64,000 nucleotides of DNA from Pseudonocardia kunmingensis (GTDB lineage: Bacteria > Actinomycetota > Actinomycetes > Mycobacteriales > Pseudonocardiaceae): assembly GCF_006716445.1 (NCBI RefSeq), contig NZ_VFPA01000005.1:186001-250000 (forward strand), read 5' to 3'. Under the pieces are notes generated by a model that saw only the letters and a list, made by a program, of their open reading frames with translations, ran no database searches and had not been told where the DNA came from. A program made the position numbers and the translations under genes. Position 1 is the stretch's first letter. Every line of letters starts with the position of its first letter. Shown here one piece after another: positions 45,966-55,262 of this stretch.

Positions 45966-47510
45966 CTAGAGCACCACCGCGTCCGTCCACAGGCGTGCGG
46001 AGCGGCCGGTGAGCACGTCGAGCAGCGCGCCGGCCTGCCCGTCGGTGAGCGACGCGACGTAGTCGACGACCGCGCGGCCACGGGCGAGCGCGTCGACGTC
46101 GGGGCGCCTCCCGCTCTCGTCGGGGCCGAGGTGGCCTGCGGCCGCGAGCCCGCCGTACTCCTCGTGGGCCAGCGCCACCAGGTCGTGCAGCCGGGGCGGC
46201 AGGCGGACCGGGTCGTCGTCGGCGGTCAGCCACTCGGCGAGCGCCCCGACCAGCCCGGCCAGCACGGTGGCCTGCCCGCGCTGGTGGGAGGCCAGGTCGG
46301 CGCGCTGCAGCACGAACCGCTGGTGCACGAACTTCAGCACCGCCACCTCGTGCCACGGCCCGGTCGCCAGCGTGACGGGCGCCGCCCGCACCGGCGGGTC
46401 CGCCAGCACGCGCACCCCGGCGACCAGCCGGGCCGTCCAGCGCGCGGAGAACTCCGCGACCGTGCGCTCCGCGGCCATCGACCCGTCGAACGGGAGCGCG
46501 AGCAGCCCGTCGACGACCTCCTCGCGCACGACGGCGACGGCCGCGGCGAAGACCTCGTCGTCGAACGCCCACGCGTCCTTGGCGTGCAGGCGTCTGCGCA
46601 GCCGCTCCAGGTCGGCGCCGGGACGCAGCGGGCCGAGCGCCGAGGGGTCGGCGGCCGCGAGCGCCGTCCGGTCGCGGATCCACCCGCCCAGCTCCACGGC
46701 GACGCCCGGCTGGGCCAGCACGCCGACGCGGTGGAAGTCCTCCAGGTCGTGGATGGCGTAGGCGACGTCGTCGGCGGTGTCCATGACCGCCGCCTCCACA
46801 GTCTGCTGCCACGGTCCGATCGCGCCCGCGAACACCTCCCGGCTCTCCACCAGGTCGTCGAGCTCGGTGAGGTAGCAGGAGAACTTCGCCGAGCCGGCCG
46901 TCACGGCGTCCGGGAGCGGGCCCGCGCCGCGCGGCGGCGTCGCCGCGGTGCTCGGGTGCGGATCCGGGTGGCTGCGCCGCGCCCACGGGTACTTCAGCAC
47001 CGCGGCCCGGACCGCCGCGGTGAGGTCGAGGCCCGCGCCGCCGGGCCCGTGCAGGTCGACGGTGGTGACGACCCGGAAGCTCTGCGCGTTGCCCTCGAAC
47101 CCGTCGGGCAGCCCCAGCTGCTCGCGCCCGAGCCGGTCGAGTACCTGCTAGCCGAGGTGCCCGAACGGCGGGTGGCCCAGGTCGTGGGCCAGCGCGGCGG
47201 CCTCGACGACATCGGGGTCGCAGCCGCCGAGCCGGTCGAGCACCGCGCCGGCTGCGGGGTCCTCGGTGAGGCGCTCGGCGATGGCGCGCGCCACCTGGGC
47301 CACCTGCAGGCTGTGGGTGAGCCGGTTGTGCAGCAGCAGGCCGCTGCCGGTCGGGCTGACCAGTTGGGTGACGCCGGCGAGGCGGGCGAAGAACGGCGAC
47401 GCCGCGATCCGGTCGCGGTCGACCCGGAACGGGCTGGCGGCCAGCCCGGCCCCGGTCTCCCCCACGCCGGAGCGCCGACCCGCCCGCGCCACCGAGAGAT
47501 CCTCCGCCAC
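45966..47510 (-). pseudogene. dgt: dGTPase (deoxynucleoside triphosphate triphosphohydrolase) interrupted by an in-frame TAG
   Basis: From GTG 47510 the frame runs 120 codons to TAG at 47148-47150, then continues in the same frame to 45966: 515 codons with a single internal stop. The N-terminal part has the HD-domain metal motifs (NRLTHSLQVAQVARAI and HDLGHPPFGH); the C-terminal part has the last metal Asp (AYAIHDLEDF) and the usual 300-residue helical tail. Intact relatives read GHLGEQVLD, so the TAG replaces a Glu GAG by one G-to-T change. The downstream half has normal codon use, so the lesion is recent, a sequencing error, or read through. TAGCCT 6 nt before the GTG suggests a leaderless promoter. 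Confidence 0.85.
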
Positions 47511-47582
47511 GGGGGCAGGCTAGTGGTCCCCGCCGGAGGCCCGCGGCCTGCGTGGTGGACCCCGGCCGGGCAGGATGCCGGG

Positions 47583-48782
47583 GTGCGGCGCGATCCCGAT
47601 GTGCTCGTCGTCGGCGGCGGGCCCGCCGGGAGGGCGCTGGCCGCCGCCACCGCCGCGCACGGGCTGCGCACGGTGCTCCTCGACCCCGCGCCCGACGCCC
47701 CGTGGCGGGCGACCTACGGGTGCTGGGCCGACGAGCTGCCGCCCGGCCTGCCCGACGGCGTGGTGGCCGCCCGCGCCGCAGGCCGTGCGATCGCCCGCAC
47801 CGAGCACCGCCTCGGCTGGGACTACGCCGTGCTGGACGTGCCCGCGCTGCGCGCGCACCTCGACGACGCGCTCGGGCGGGCGGGTGCCACCGTCTGCGCC
47901 GGGCGGGCCGCCGGGACGGCGGGCCCGGGTGCGGTGCGGCTCGCCGACGGCACCGTGCTCACCGCCGCGGTGGTCGTGGACGCCGCCGGGCACCGCCAAC
48001 CGCTGCGCGGGCGGGCCCGGGAGCGCCCGGCGGCCGAGCAGACCGCCGCGGGAGTGGTCGTCGACGCCGCGACCGCCGCGCCGCTGGTGCCGCCGGGCGA
48101 GGCGCTGTTCATGGACTGGCGCCCCGACCACGGCGAGCCCGGGTGGCCGACGTTCCTCTACGGGGTGCCGCTCGGGCGGGGCGCGGTGCTGCTGGAGGAG
48201 ACCTCCCTGGCACGGCGCCCCGGCCTCCCGGTCCCCCTGCTGCGGCGCAGGCTGCACGCCCGTCTCGCGCGGCACGGCATCCACGCGCCCGCCGCCGCGG
48301 CGCGCGAGACCGTCCGCTTCCCGGTCGACTCCCCCCGCCACCGCACACCGGGCGTGCTCGGGTTCGGTGCCGCCGCCCCGCTCGTGCACCCGGCGAGCGG
48401 CTTCAGCGTCGCCACGGCCCTGCGCCTCGCCCCGGCGGTGGCGGCGGCGATCGCCGGCCGGCTGCCCGCCGGTCCGGCCGCCGCGCTCGCCGCCGCGCGG
48501 TCGGTGGTCTGGCCGGCGGGATCGGGCGCGGTGCACCGGTTCCGCCACATCGGCCTCGAGGCCCTGCTGCGGATGCCTCCCGCGGAGGTGCCCGCGTTCT
48601 TCGAGGTCTTCCTCGCGCTGCCGCCCCGGCACCGGTGGGCCTACCTGACGGGACGGGCCGACGTCCCGGGCACGGCCGCCACCATGCGCAGCCTGTTCGC
48701 CCACGCGGACTGGCGCCTGCGCGCCCGGCTGGTCACCCCCGCGCTGCTCCCACCCGCGCCGCCCGCACCCACCGGCGGGTGA
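47583..48782 (+). CDS. Lycopene cyclase (CrtL/CrtY-type FAD protein)
   Basis: 399 aa. N-terminal dinucleotide fold DVLVVGGGPAGRALAAATAAHG; the cyclase signature APWRATYGCWADELP follows, then VVDAAGHRQP and FLYGVPLGRGAVLLEETSLARRP, diagnostic of carotenoid beta-cyclases. FSVATALRLAPAVAAAIAG is near the C-terminus. It should form beta-ionone rings on lycopene using bound FAD as a non-redox cofactor. No other carotenoid gene is adjacent, so the pathway must be encoded elsewhere. GTG 47583 is chosen because family members begin just before the VVGGGPAG strand. Confidence 0.87.
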   Translation: MRRDPDVLVVGGGPAGRALAAATAAHGLRTVLLDPAPDAPWRATYGCWADELPPGLPDGVVAARAAGRAIARTEHRLGWDYAVLDVPALRAHLDDALGRAGATVCAGRAAGTAGPGAVRLADGTVLTAAVVVDAAGHRQPLRGRARERPAAEQTAAGVVVDAATAAPLVPPGEALFMDWRPDHGEPGWPTFLYGVPLGRGAVLLEETSLARRPGLPVPLLRRRLHARLARHGIHAPAAAARETVRFPVDSPRHRTPGVLGFGAAAPLVHPASGFSVATALRLAPAVAAAIAGRLPAGPAAALAAARSVVWPAGSGAVHRFRHIGLEALLRMPPAEVPAFFEVFLALPPRHRWAYLTGRADVPGTAATMRSLFAHADWRLRARLVTPALLPPAPPAPTGG

Positions 48783-48851
48783 CGGCGCGCGCGCCCGTGT
48801 TGCTACCGGCGGTAACCTGCTGCCCACGTTCCCCGACGCCGGAGGCTCCCC

Positions 48852-49301
48852 ATGCCCGCCTACCGCACGATCGTCGTCGGCACCGACGGCTCCGACACCT
48901 CTTTCGCCGCCGTCGACCGGGCCGCCGCCGTGGCCGCCGACAGCCAGGCCGAGCTCGTGATCGTGTGCGCCTACACGCCCGCATCCCGGCAGGACACCGC
49001 CGAGGCCGAGGACGCCCTGAAGGACGAGGCCTACCTGGTGGTCGGCTGGACGCCCGCCGAGGAGACGCTGCGGGCGGCCGAGGAGCGCGCGGCGGCCGCG
49101 GGCGCGCGCAAGATCCGCACCACCGCGGCGGACGGGCCGCCCGTGGACGTCCTGCGCAAGGCCGTGCGCGACTCGCACGCCGACCTGCTCGTCGTCGGCA
49201 ACCGCGGCCTCAACACGCTCAGCGGGCGGCTGCTGGGCTCCGTGCCCTCCGACGTGGCCCGCCGTGCCGGCGTGGACGTGCTGATCGTCCACACCACCTG
49301 A
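48852..49301 (+). CDS. Universal stress protein, UspA family
   Basis: 149 aa single Usp domain with the ATP-binding pattern: TIVVGTDGSDTSFAAVDRAA at the N-terminus and VVGNRGLNTLSGRLLGSVPSDVARRAGVDVLIV at the C-terminus (G-x2-G-x9-G-S/T type). GGAGG lies before ATG 48852. The following adenylate cyclase starts 1 nt after its stop, so the two are cotranscribed; Usp proteins can bind cAMP or ATP in mycobacteria, which makes the pairing suggestive. Confidence 0.9.
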   Translation: MPAYRTIVVGTDGSDTSFAAVDRAAAVAADSQAELVIVCAYTPASRQDTAEAEDALKDEAYLVVGWTPAEETLRAAEERAAAAGARKIRTTAADGPPVDVLRKAVRDSHADLLVVGNRGLNTLSGRLLGSVPSDVARRAGVDVLIVHTT

Positions 49302-49302
49302 C

Positions 49303-50298
49303 GTGGCGCCGCCGCGGCCAGGCGCCCGCCCCCTGGACGAGGCGCTGGAGGAGCTGGTCCTCGGCGCCCCGCGCCGCTACACCCGCTCGCAGGTGAGCGA
49401 GGCCGCCGGGCTCGACCTCGACGAGGCGCGGCGGCTGTGGCGCGCGCTGGGCTTCCCCGAGGCGGCCGACGGCGACGTCCTGTTCACCGAGCGCGACCTC
49501 GACGCGGTGCGGCTGATGACCCGCCTCACCGACGCAGGCGTGCTCGAGCCCGACGTGCGGGAGGCCGTGGCGCGGGCGGTGGCGCAGTCGATGTCGCGGC
49601 TCGCCGAGTGGCAGGTCGGGATGCTCGTGCGCGTCATCGAGGCGCAGCACGGGACGGTGACGCCCGAGGGCGCGCAGGAGATCGCCGCGGCCGCCCTGCC
49701 CGGGCTGGAGGAGCTGCAGAACTACGTGTGGCGCCGGCACCTGGCGGCGGCGGTCCGCCGGATGCTGGTGCCGGTCGAGCGCGCCGACGCGACCGGCACC
49801 TGGCCGCTGGTCGTGGGCTTCGCCGACATGGTCGGCTTCACCCGTGCCACCCGCCGCCGCTCCACGGCCGAGCTCGGCGAGATGATCGAGCGGTTCGGCT
49901 CGACCACCACCGAGGTGATCGCCGACGGGCACGGCCGCATCGTCAAGACCGTCGGCGACGAGGTGCTGTTCGTCGCCGACGCGGTGGGCGACGGCGCCGG
50001 GATCGCCCTCGCGCTGCTCGACCGCGTCCGGACCGAGCCCGCCCTGCCCGACCTGCGCATCGGTCTGGCCACCGGCCCCGTGCTGGTGCGCTACGGCGAC
50101 GTCTACGGCGAGGTCGTGAACATCGCGGCCCGGCTGACGGCCCACGCCCGGCCGGGCAGCGTGCTGGTCGACCGCGGGATGGCCGACGCCCTGACCGGTG
50201 ACCCGCGCTACGCCCTGCGGCCGCTGCGCTCGGTGGCCGTGCGCGGCTACCGGCACCTGCACCCCTGGCTGCTGGAACGGTCGGCCACCGCGGAGTAG
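49303..50298 (+). CDS. Class III adenylate cyclase with N-terminal regulatory domain
   Basis: 331 aa, soluble. The N-terminal region (about 1-150) looks like the helical regulatory domain of Rv2212/Rv1264-type pH-sensitive cyclases (YTRSQVSEAAGLDLDEARRLWRALGFPE). The catalytic domain keeps all key residues: metal Asp175 (VVGFADMVGFT) and Asp219 (KTVGDEVLF), purine-site Lys215 and Asp266, and transition-state Asn273 and Arg277 (GEVVNIAARL). It should be an active homodimer making cAMP. Translationally linked to the usp gene upstream. Confidence 0.92.
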   Translation: MAPPRPGARPLDEALEELVLGAPRRYTRSQVSEAAGLDLDEARRLWRALGFPEAADGDVLFTERDLDAVRLMTRLTDAGVLEPDVREAVARAVAQSMSRLAEWQVGMLVRVIEAQHGTVTPEGAQEIAAAALPGLEELQNYVWRRHLAAAVRRMLVPVERADATGTWPLVVGFADMVGFTRATRRRSTAELGEMIERFGSTTTEVIADGHGRIVKTVGDEVLFVADAVGDGAGIALALLDRVRTEPALPDLRIGLATGPVLVRYGDVYGEVVNIAARLTAHARPGSVLVDRGMADALTGDPRYALRPLRSVAVRGYRHLHPWLLERSATAE

Positions 50299-50336
50299 GT
50301 CAGGTCCTGGCACCCCGCGGTGGCATCCTCCTCGAC

Positions 50337-51317
50337 GTGGCAGACACACCGGCCCGGCTGCTGACCCTGCTCTCCCTGCTGCAGACCCCGCGCGAGTGGC
50401 CCGGCAGCGAGCTCGCCCGCCGCCTGGGGGTCAGCCTGCGCACGGTCCGCCGCGACGTCGACCGGTTGCGCGGCCTGGGCTACCCCGTCGAGGCCACGAT
50501 GGGTGCGGCCGGCGGCTACCGGCTCGTCGCGGGCACCGCGATGCCGCCGCTCCTGCTCGACGACGACGAGGCGGTCGCCATCGCCGTCGGCCTGCGGACC
50601 GCCGCGGGGCAGGCCATCACCGGCATCGACGAGGCGGCCGTGCGCGCCCTCGCCAAGCTCGAGCAGGTGCTGCCGTCGCGGCTGCGCCACCGGGTGGGCG
50701 CGCTGGGAGCGGCCACCGTCCCGGCCCCGGACGTGTACGCCACGCCCGTCGACCCCGCCCAGCTGACGGCGCTGGCCGCGGCGATCGCCAACCGCGAACG
50801 GGCCCGGCTGCGCTACCACCGCCCCGACGGCGCAGGCGGCACCGGCACCGGTGACACCGCAGGCGGGCGCCACGTCGAGCCGCACCGGCTGGTGTCCGCG
50901 GGGCGGCGGTGGTACCTCGTGGCCTACGACCTCGACCGCGACGACTGGCGGACCTTCCGCGTGGACCGGATCACCGCGACCCGGCCGACGGGCGCCCGCG
51001 CCACCCCGCGGACGCTGCCCGCACCCGACGCCGCCACCTACGTCACCGACCGGCTGTACTCGCTCGTTCCGGTCCACTCGGCCGTCGCGACGCTGCACGC
51101 GCCGGTCGAGCAGGTCCGCGGCCGGATCGGGGACTCCCCCGGCGACCTGGAGCCGATCGGCGCCGGCCGGTGCCGCCTGCGCAGCCACACCGACACCCTG
51201 GAGTGGCTGGCCATCGCGCTGGTCCGGCTCGGCTGCGAGTTCGAGGTGCACGAGCCGCCCGAACTCCGCGAGCACGTCCGCGCCCTGGGCGAACGGCTGG
51301 CTCGATCGGCGCGCTGA
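50337..51317 (+). CDS. WYL-domain transcriptional regulator (DeoR-type HTH)
   Basis: 326 aa. N-terminal HTH RLLTLLSLLQTPREWPGSELARRLGVSLRTVRRDVDRLRGLGYPVEA, then a wing GAAGGYRLV. The WYL domain (GRHVEPHRLVSAGRRWYLVAYDLDRDDWRTFRVDRI) and WCX C-terminal domain follow. WYL domains sense nucleic acids or nucleotides. GTG start at 50337 without a strong ribosome site. Target unknown; the nearby cyclase and racemase genes have no evident operator. Confidence 0.9.
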   Translation: MADTPARLLTLLSLLQTPREWPGSELARRLGVSLRTVRRDVDRLRGLGYPVEATMGAAGGYRLVAGTAMPPLLLDDDEAVAIAVGLRTAAGQAITGIDEAAVRALAKLEQVLPSRLRHRVGALGAATVPAPDVYATPVDPAQLTALAAAIANRERARLRYHRPDGAGGTGTGDTAGGRHVEPHRLVSAGRRWYLVAYDLDRDDWRTFRVDRITATRPTGARATPRTLPAPDAATYVTDRLYSLVPVHSAVATLHAPVEQVRGRIGDSPGDLEPIGAGRCRLRSHTDTLEWLAIALVRLGCEFEVHEPPELREHVRALGERLARSAR

Positions 51318-51393
51318 CGCTCCCGCGCCGCTTCGCGCACCCGGCATTCCACGTCGCCGGAGCGGCGTGCGGCGAGGCCGCGCATCCGGTGGC

Positions 51394-52278
51394 TCAGCCC
51401 GCGGTCGTCCTCAGGGCCGTCAGGACCGCGGCGACCGCGGGCACCCGGTCGACACCGGGCCGGTGCAGCACGCCGATCGTGCGGGGAGCGAGCGCGGGGT
51501 CGGGATGGGCGCGCACGCCGTCGAGCGTGGCGGCGCGCAGCGCCAGCTCGGGCAGGAGCGCGACGGCCACCCCGCGGGCGACGAGCGCCTGCACCGCCAC
51601 GTAGTCGTCGGTGACGTGCCGGACATCGGGGGTGAAACCGACGGCGGCGCACGCGGCGAGCAGGTGGGCGCGGCACCGCGCGCAGCCGGCCACCCACGCC
51701 TCGTCGCGCAGCGCCGCGAGCCCGTCCACCGGCGGTCGCGTCGCGGGCAGCACGATCCGGGTCGGGTCCTGAGCCAGCGGATGCCACACGAGGTCGCCCG
51801 CCTCGACGGGGCCGGGGTAGCGGAACGCCAGCGCGAGGTGCACGTCGTTGGACCGGACCAGCGCCACGGCCTCCGGCGGCTCGGCCTCCTCCGTCCGCAG
51901 TTGCACGCCAGGGCTCCCCGCCGGCACGGCGCGCTCTCGCAGGGCCGCCGCGACGGCGGGCACGACGACGGCCCCGGCCGAGGGGAACGCCGCGATCCGG
52001 ACGGTGCCCGACCGCAATCCGATCAGGTCGTCGACCTCCTCGCGGGCCGCGCGCAGTGCACCGTCCACCGCCTCGGCGTGCCGGAGCACCGCCGCACCCG
52101 CCTCCGTCGGGACCACCCCGGTCGGCCCACGCACCAGCAGCGGGGTACCCGCGGCGCGCTCCAGACCGGCGAGCTGCTGGCTCACGGCCGGCTGGGTCCA
52201 CCCCAGCTCGCGGGCACCGGCGCTGATCGAGCCGGCGCGAACGACCGCGCGGAAGGTGAGCAACCGACGGGGATCCAT
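51394..52278 (-). CDS. LysR-family transcriptional regulator
   Basis: 294 aa. HTH: MDPRRLLTFRAVVRAGSISAGARELGWTQPAVSQQLAGLERAAGTPLLVRG, then a periplasmic-binding-like effector domain (VRIAAFPSAGAVVVPAVAAALRE). Divergent from the racemase gene across 68 bp, the typical LysR arrangement, so it probably activates that gene. The effector may be an amino acid. Confidence 0.9.
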   Translation of the reverse strand: MDPRRLLTFRAVVRAGSISAGARELGWTQPAVSQQLAGLERAAGTPLLVRGPTGVVPTEAGAAVLRHAEAVDGALRAAREEVDDLIGLRSGTVRIAAFPSAGAVVVPAVAAALRERAVPAGSPGVQLRTEEAEPPEAVALVRSNDVHLALAFRYPGPVEAGDLVWHPLAQDPTRIVLPATRPPVDGLAALRDEAWVAGCARCRAHLLAACAAVGFTPDVRHVTDDYVAVQALVARGVAVALLPELALRAATLDGVRAHPDPALAPRTIGVLHRPGVDRVPAVAAVLTALRTTAG

Positions 52279-52346
52279 GGCATAAGCATGGGCGATGGCT
52301 CCTCGCAGGAGAACACGGCTACCTATGGCAGCGGGTCCCGCGCACC

Positions 52347-53084
52347 ATGAGCGCCATGCGACGGATCGGCGTGATCGGTGGGATGAGCTGGTACTCGACG
52401 GCCGAGTACTACCGGGTGATCAATGAGCGGGTGCAGGAGCGGCGCGGCGGGCACCACAGCGCCGACCTGCTGGTGCACTCGCTCGACTTCTCGGGGATCC
52501 GGCAGTGCCAGGTCGACCGCGACTGGGAGCGAGCCGGAGCGATCATGAGGGCGAGCGCGGACGGCCTCGTCGGCGCCGGCGCCGAGCTGGTCGTGCTCGC
52601 CACGAACCTCATGCACAAGGCGGCGGGCGCGATCGAGGACGGGCTCGGCGTCCCGTTCCTGCACATCGCCGACGCGGTGGCGCAGGAGTCCGCCCGCCTC
52701 GGGACGCGGCGGATCGGCCTGTTGGGCGCCCGTCCGGTGCTCGAGGACGGCTTCTACGCCGAGCGCCTGAGCCGTCACGGCATCGACACCGTGGTGCCCG
52801 GGGCAGCCGCGCGGGACCGGCTCGACGAGATCATCTTCGGCGAGCTCACGGTCGGGGAGGTCCGCCCGGAGTCGTCGGCCGCGCTGCAGGCGGCCGTCCG
52901 GGAGCTCGCCGGGGCGGGCGCGCAGGCCGTGGCGCTGGCGTGCACGGAACTGGAACTGGCGCTCACGCAGGCGGACGCGGCACTGCCGCTGATCGCGACG
53001 GCGCGCACCCACGCCCGAGCGGCAGCCGACCTGTCCCTCTCCCCCACCCCCCACACGACGAACGGCACTCTCGTCGCTACCTAG
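52347..53084 (+). CDS. Aspartate/glutamate-type racemase (YgeA-like)
   Basis: 245 aa. Asp/Glu racemase superfamily: RRIGVIGGMSWYSTAEYYRVINE, first catalytic loop VLATNLMHKAA and second LACTELELAL. The second Cys is kept, but the first catalytic position is Thr (ATN instead of CNT), as in E. coli YgeA-type homoserine/amino-acid racemases, so cofactor-independent racemisation may favour one direction. The last nine codons and TAG fall inside a repeat hairpin, making the C-terminal TNGTLVAT non-native. LysR-type regulator divergent upstream. Confidence 0.85.
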   Translation: MSAMRRIGVIGGMSWYSTAEYYRVINERVQERRGGHHSADLLVHSLDFSGIRQCQVDRDWERAGAIMRASADGLVGAGAELVVLATNLMHKAAGAIEDGLGVPFLHIADAVAQESARLGTRRIGLLGARPVLEDGFYAERLSRHGIDTVVPGAAARDRLDEIIFGELTVGEVRPESSAALQAAVRELAGAGAQAVALACTELELALTQADAALPLIATARTHARAAADLSLSPTPHTTNGTLVAT

Positions 53085-53105
53085 CCGACGAAAGTGCCGT
53101 TCGTT
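53057..53105. repeat. GACGAACGGCAC hairpin repeat, copy 2
   Basis: Arms 53057-53076 and 53086-53105 around loop CTACCTAGC, pairing 18 of 20 plus two G-T type positions. It overlaps the racemase 3-prime end and lies between convergent racemase and sufT. Confidence 0.8.
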
Positions 53106-53121
53106 GCAGATGACGTGCCGA

Positions 53122-53508
53122 TCAGACGCGGAAGCCCAGGGCTCGCAGCTGCTCGCGGCCGTCCTCGGTGATCTTGTCAGGGCCCCACGGCGGCATCCAG
53201 ACCCAGTTGATCTTGATGTCGTCGACGAGGCCGGGGCCGATGAGCGCGCCGCGCGCCTGCTCCTCGATGACGTCGGTCAGCGGGCACGCCGCCGACGTGA
53301 GCGTCATGTCGATGGTGGCGACGCCCTTCTCGGCCTGGATCCCGTAGACCAGGCCGAGGTCGACGACGTTGATGCCCAGCTCGGGGTCGACCACATCGCG
53401 CATGGCCTCCTCGAGGTCGTCGACCGAAACCTCGCCCGCAGGCTGCGCGGGGGGCTCGGGCATCCCGGCCGCGCCCCGCACGACCTCTTCGGTGTCGCTG
53501 TCGCTCAT
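53122..53508 (-). CDS. sufT: SufT/MIP18-like DUF59 iron-sulfur maturation protein
   Basis: 128 aa. DUF59 core: DLEEAMRDVVDPELGINVVDLGLVYGIQ, TLTSAACPLTDVIEEQARGAL (conserved Cys) and WVWMPPWGPDKITEDGREQLRALGF. Acts in Fe-S cluster targeting or maturation with the SUF system. Its ATG overlaps the sufU stop by 4 nt. Last gene of the suf operon; Rv1466 counterpart. Confidence 0.9.
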   Translation of the reverse strand: MSDSDTEEVVRGAAGMPEPPAQPAGEVSVDDLEEAMRDVVDPELGINVVDLGLVYGIQAEKGVATIDMTLTSAACPLTDVIEEQARGALIGPGLVDDIKINWVWMPPWGPDKITEDGREQLRALGFRV

Positions 53509-53969
53509 GTGGTTGCCTCCTCCGCCTCGACGCTACCCGTACCGGCCTTCGCGACGGCGTCCTTGAACGCCATCCACCCGAGCAGCGCGCACTTCACGCG
53601 TGCCGGGTAGCGGGCCACGCCCGCGAACGCGACGCCGTCACCGAGCACGTCCTCGTCCGGCTCGACCTGGCCGCGGCCCTGCGCCATCGCCTGGAACGCC
53701 CCGAGCACCTCGTGGGACTCCTCCACCGACCGCCCGACGACGAGGTCGGTGAGCACCGACGCCGAGGCCTGGCTGATCGAGCAGCCGAGCGTCTCGTAGG
53801 AGACGTCGGCGATCACCTCGCCGTCCATCTTGACGCGCAGGGTGATCTCGTCGCCGCAGGTCGGGTTGATCTGGAACGACTCGGCGTCGTACGGCTCGCG
53901 CAGACCGGCGCCGTGCGGCGACCGGTAGTGGTCCAGGATGATCTCCTGGTACATCTGTTCCAGCTGCAT
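53505..53969 (-). CDS. sufU: SufU zinc-dependent sulfurtransferase/scaffold
   Basis: 154 aa. Zn ligands Cys38 and Asp40 (NPTCGDE), Cys63 (TLGCSIS) and Cys127 (RVKCALL), plus the 18-21 residue insertion that separates SufU from IscU. Accepts persulfide sulfur from SufS by Zn-ligand exchange. 6 nt after the sufS stop on the minus strand. Confidence 0.93.
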   Translation of the reverse strand: MQLEQMYQEIILDHYRSPHGAGLREPYDAESFQINPTCGDEITLRVKMDGEVIADVSYETLGCSISQASASVLTDLVVGRSVEESHEVLGAFQAMAQGRGQVEPDEDVLGDGVAFAGVARYPARVKCALLGWMAFKDAVAKAGTGSVEAEEATT

Positions 53970-53975
53970 GTCGGC

Positions 53976-55262
53976 TCAGCTCACCCCGAAGAAGTCGCGG
54001 GCCGCGCGCACGCCGTCGATCAGCGCGCCGACCTCGTCGAGGGTGTTGTACACCGCGAACGACGCCCGCACGGTGGCCGCCACGCCGAAGCGGCGGTGCA
54101 ACGGCCACGCGCAGTGGTGCCCGACCCGCACGGCCACGCCGCGGTCGTCGAGCACCTGCCCGGCGTCGTGGGCGTGCACCCCGTCGACGACGAACGCGAC
54201 CGCGCCGCCGCGCTCCTCCAGCGTGCGGGGCCCGATGATCCGGACTCCCGGCACCTCGGCCAGCCCGTCCAGCGCCGCGCGGGTGAGCGCCAGCTCGTGG
54301 GCGTGCACGCGGTCCATGCCGATGCCCGACAGGTAGTCGACGGCCGCGCCCAGCCCCACGGCCTGCGACGTCATCGGCACGCCCGCCTCGAACCGCTGCG
54401 GCGGTGGGGCGTAGGTGGACCCCTCCATCCGCACCAGCTCGATCATCGAGCCACCGGTGAGGAACGGCGGCATCGCGGACAGCAGCTCCGCGCGCCCGTA
54501 CAGGACACCGATGCCCGACGGGCCGAGCATCTTGTGGCCCGAGAACGCGGCGAAGTCGACGCCGAGCGAGGCCAGGTGCACCGGCATGTGCGGCACCGAC
54601 TGGCACGCGTCGAGCACGGTGAGCGCGCCCACGGCGTGGGCGCGGCGCACCAGCTCGGCCACCGGCAGGATCGTGCCCAGCACGTTCGACTGGTGGGCGA
54701 ACGCCACCAGCTTGGTGCGCTCGGACAGCTGCACCGAGTCGAGGTCGAGCCGCCCGCCCTCGTCGACCGCGTACCAGCGCAGGGTGGCGCCCGTGCGGCG
54801 GGCGAGCTCCTGCCACGGCACCAGGTTGGCGTGGTGCTCCAGCTCGGTGATCACGATCTCGTCGCCGGGGCCGAGCACGAACCGCTCGGTCTCGGCGCCG
54901 AGCCCGGTGCGCACCGACGAGTTGCCCATCGCGTACGCGACGAGGTTGATCGCCTCGGTGGCGTTCTTCGTGAACACCACCTCTCCCGGGTCGGCGCCGA
55001 TGAACGCGCCGATCCGCGCGCGGGCCGACTCGTAGGCGTCGGTGGCCTCCTCGGCGAGCTGGTGGGCACCGCGGTGCACCGCCGCGTTGTGCTGCTCGAG
55101 GAACGCCCGCTCGGCGTCGAGCACCTGGCGCGGCCGCTGCGAGGTGGCCCCCGAGTCGAGGTAGACCAGGGGGCGCCCGTCGCGCACGGTGCGGGACAGG
55201 ATCGGGAAGTCCGCCCGGACCGCCCCGACGTCCAGCTCCACGCCGTCGAGGGTGCCGGTCAT
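53976..55262 (-). CDS. sufS: Cysteine desulfurase SufS
   Basis: 428 aa group II PLP cysteine desulfurase. PLP-Lys in FSGHKMLGPSGIG, ELEHHANLVPWQEL, VFTKNATEAINLVA, and persulfide Cys in VGHHCAWPLHRRFG. Converts cysteine to alanine and enzyme persulfide for SufU. ATG overlaps the sufC stop. Confidence 0.95.
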   Translation of the reverse strand: MTGTLDGVELDVGAVRADFPILSRTVRDGRPLVYLDSGATSQRPRQVLDAERAFLEQHNAAVHRGAHQLAEEATDAYESARARIGAFIGADPGEVVFTKNATEAINLVAYAMGNSSVRTGLGAETERFVLGPGDEIVITELEHHANLVPWQELARRTGATLRWYAVDEGGRLDLDSVQLSERTKLVAFAHQSNVLGTILPVAELVRRAHAVGALTVLDACQSVPHMPVHLASLGVDFAAFSGHKMLGPSGIGVLYGRAELLSAMPPFLTGGSMIELVRMEGSTYAPPPQRFEAGVPMTSQAVGLGAAVDYLSGIGMDRVHAHELALTRAALDGLAEVPGVRIIGPRTLEERGGAVAFVVDGVHAHDAGQVLDDRGVAVRVGHHCAWPLHRRFGVAATVRASFAVYNTLDEVGALIDGVRAARDFFGVS

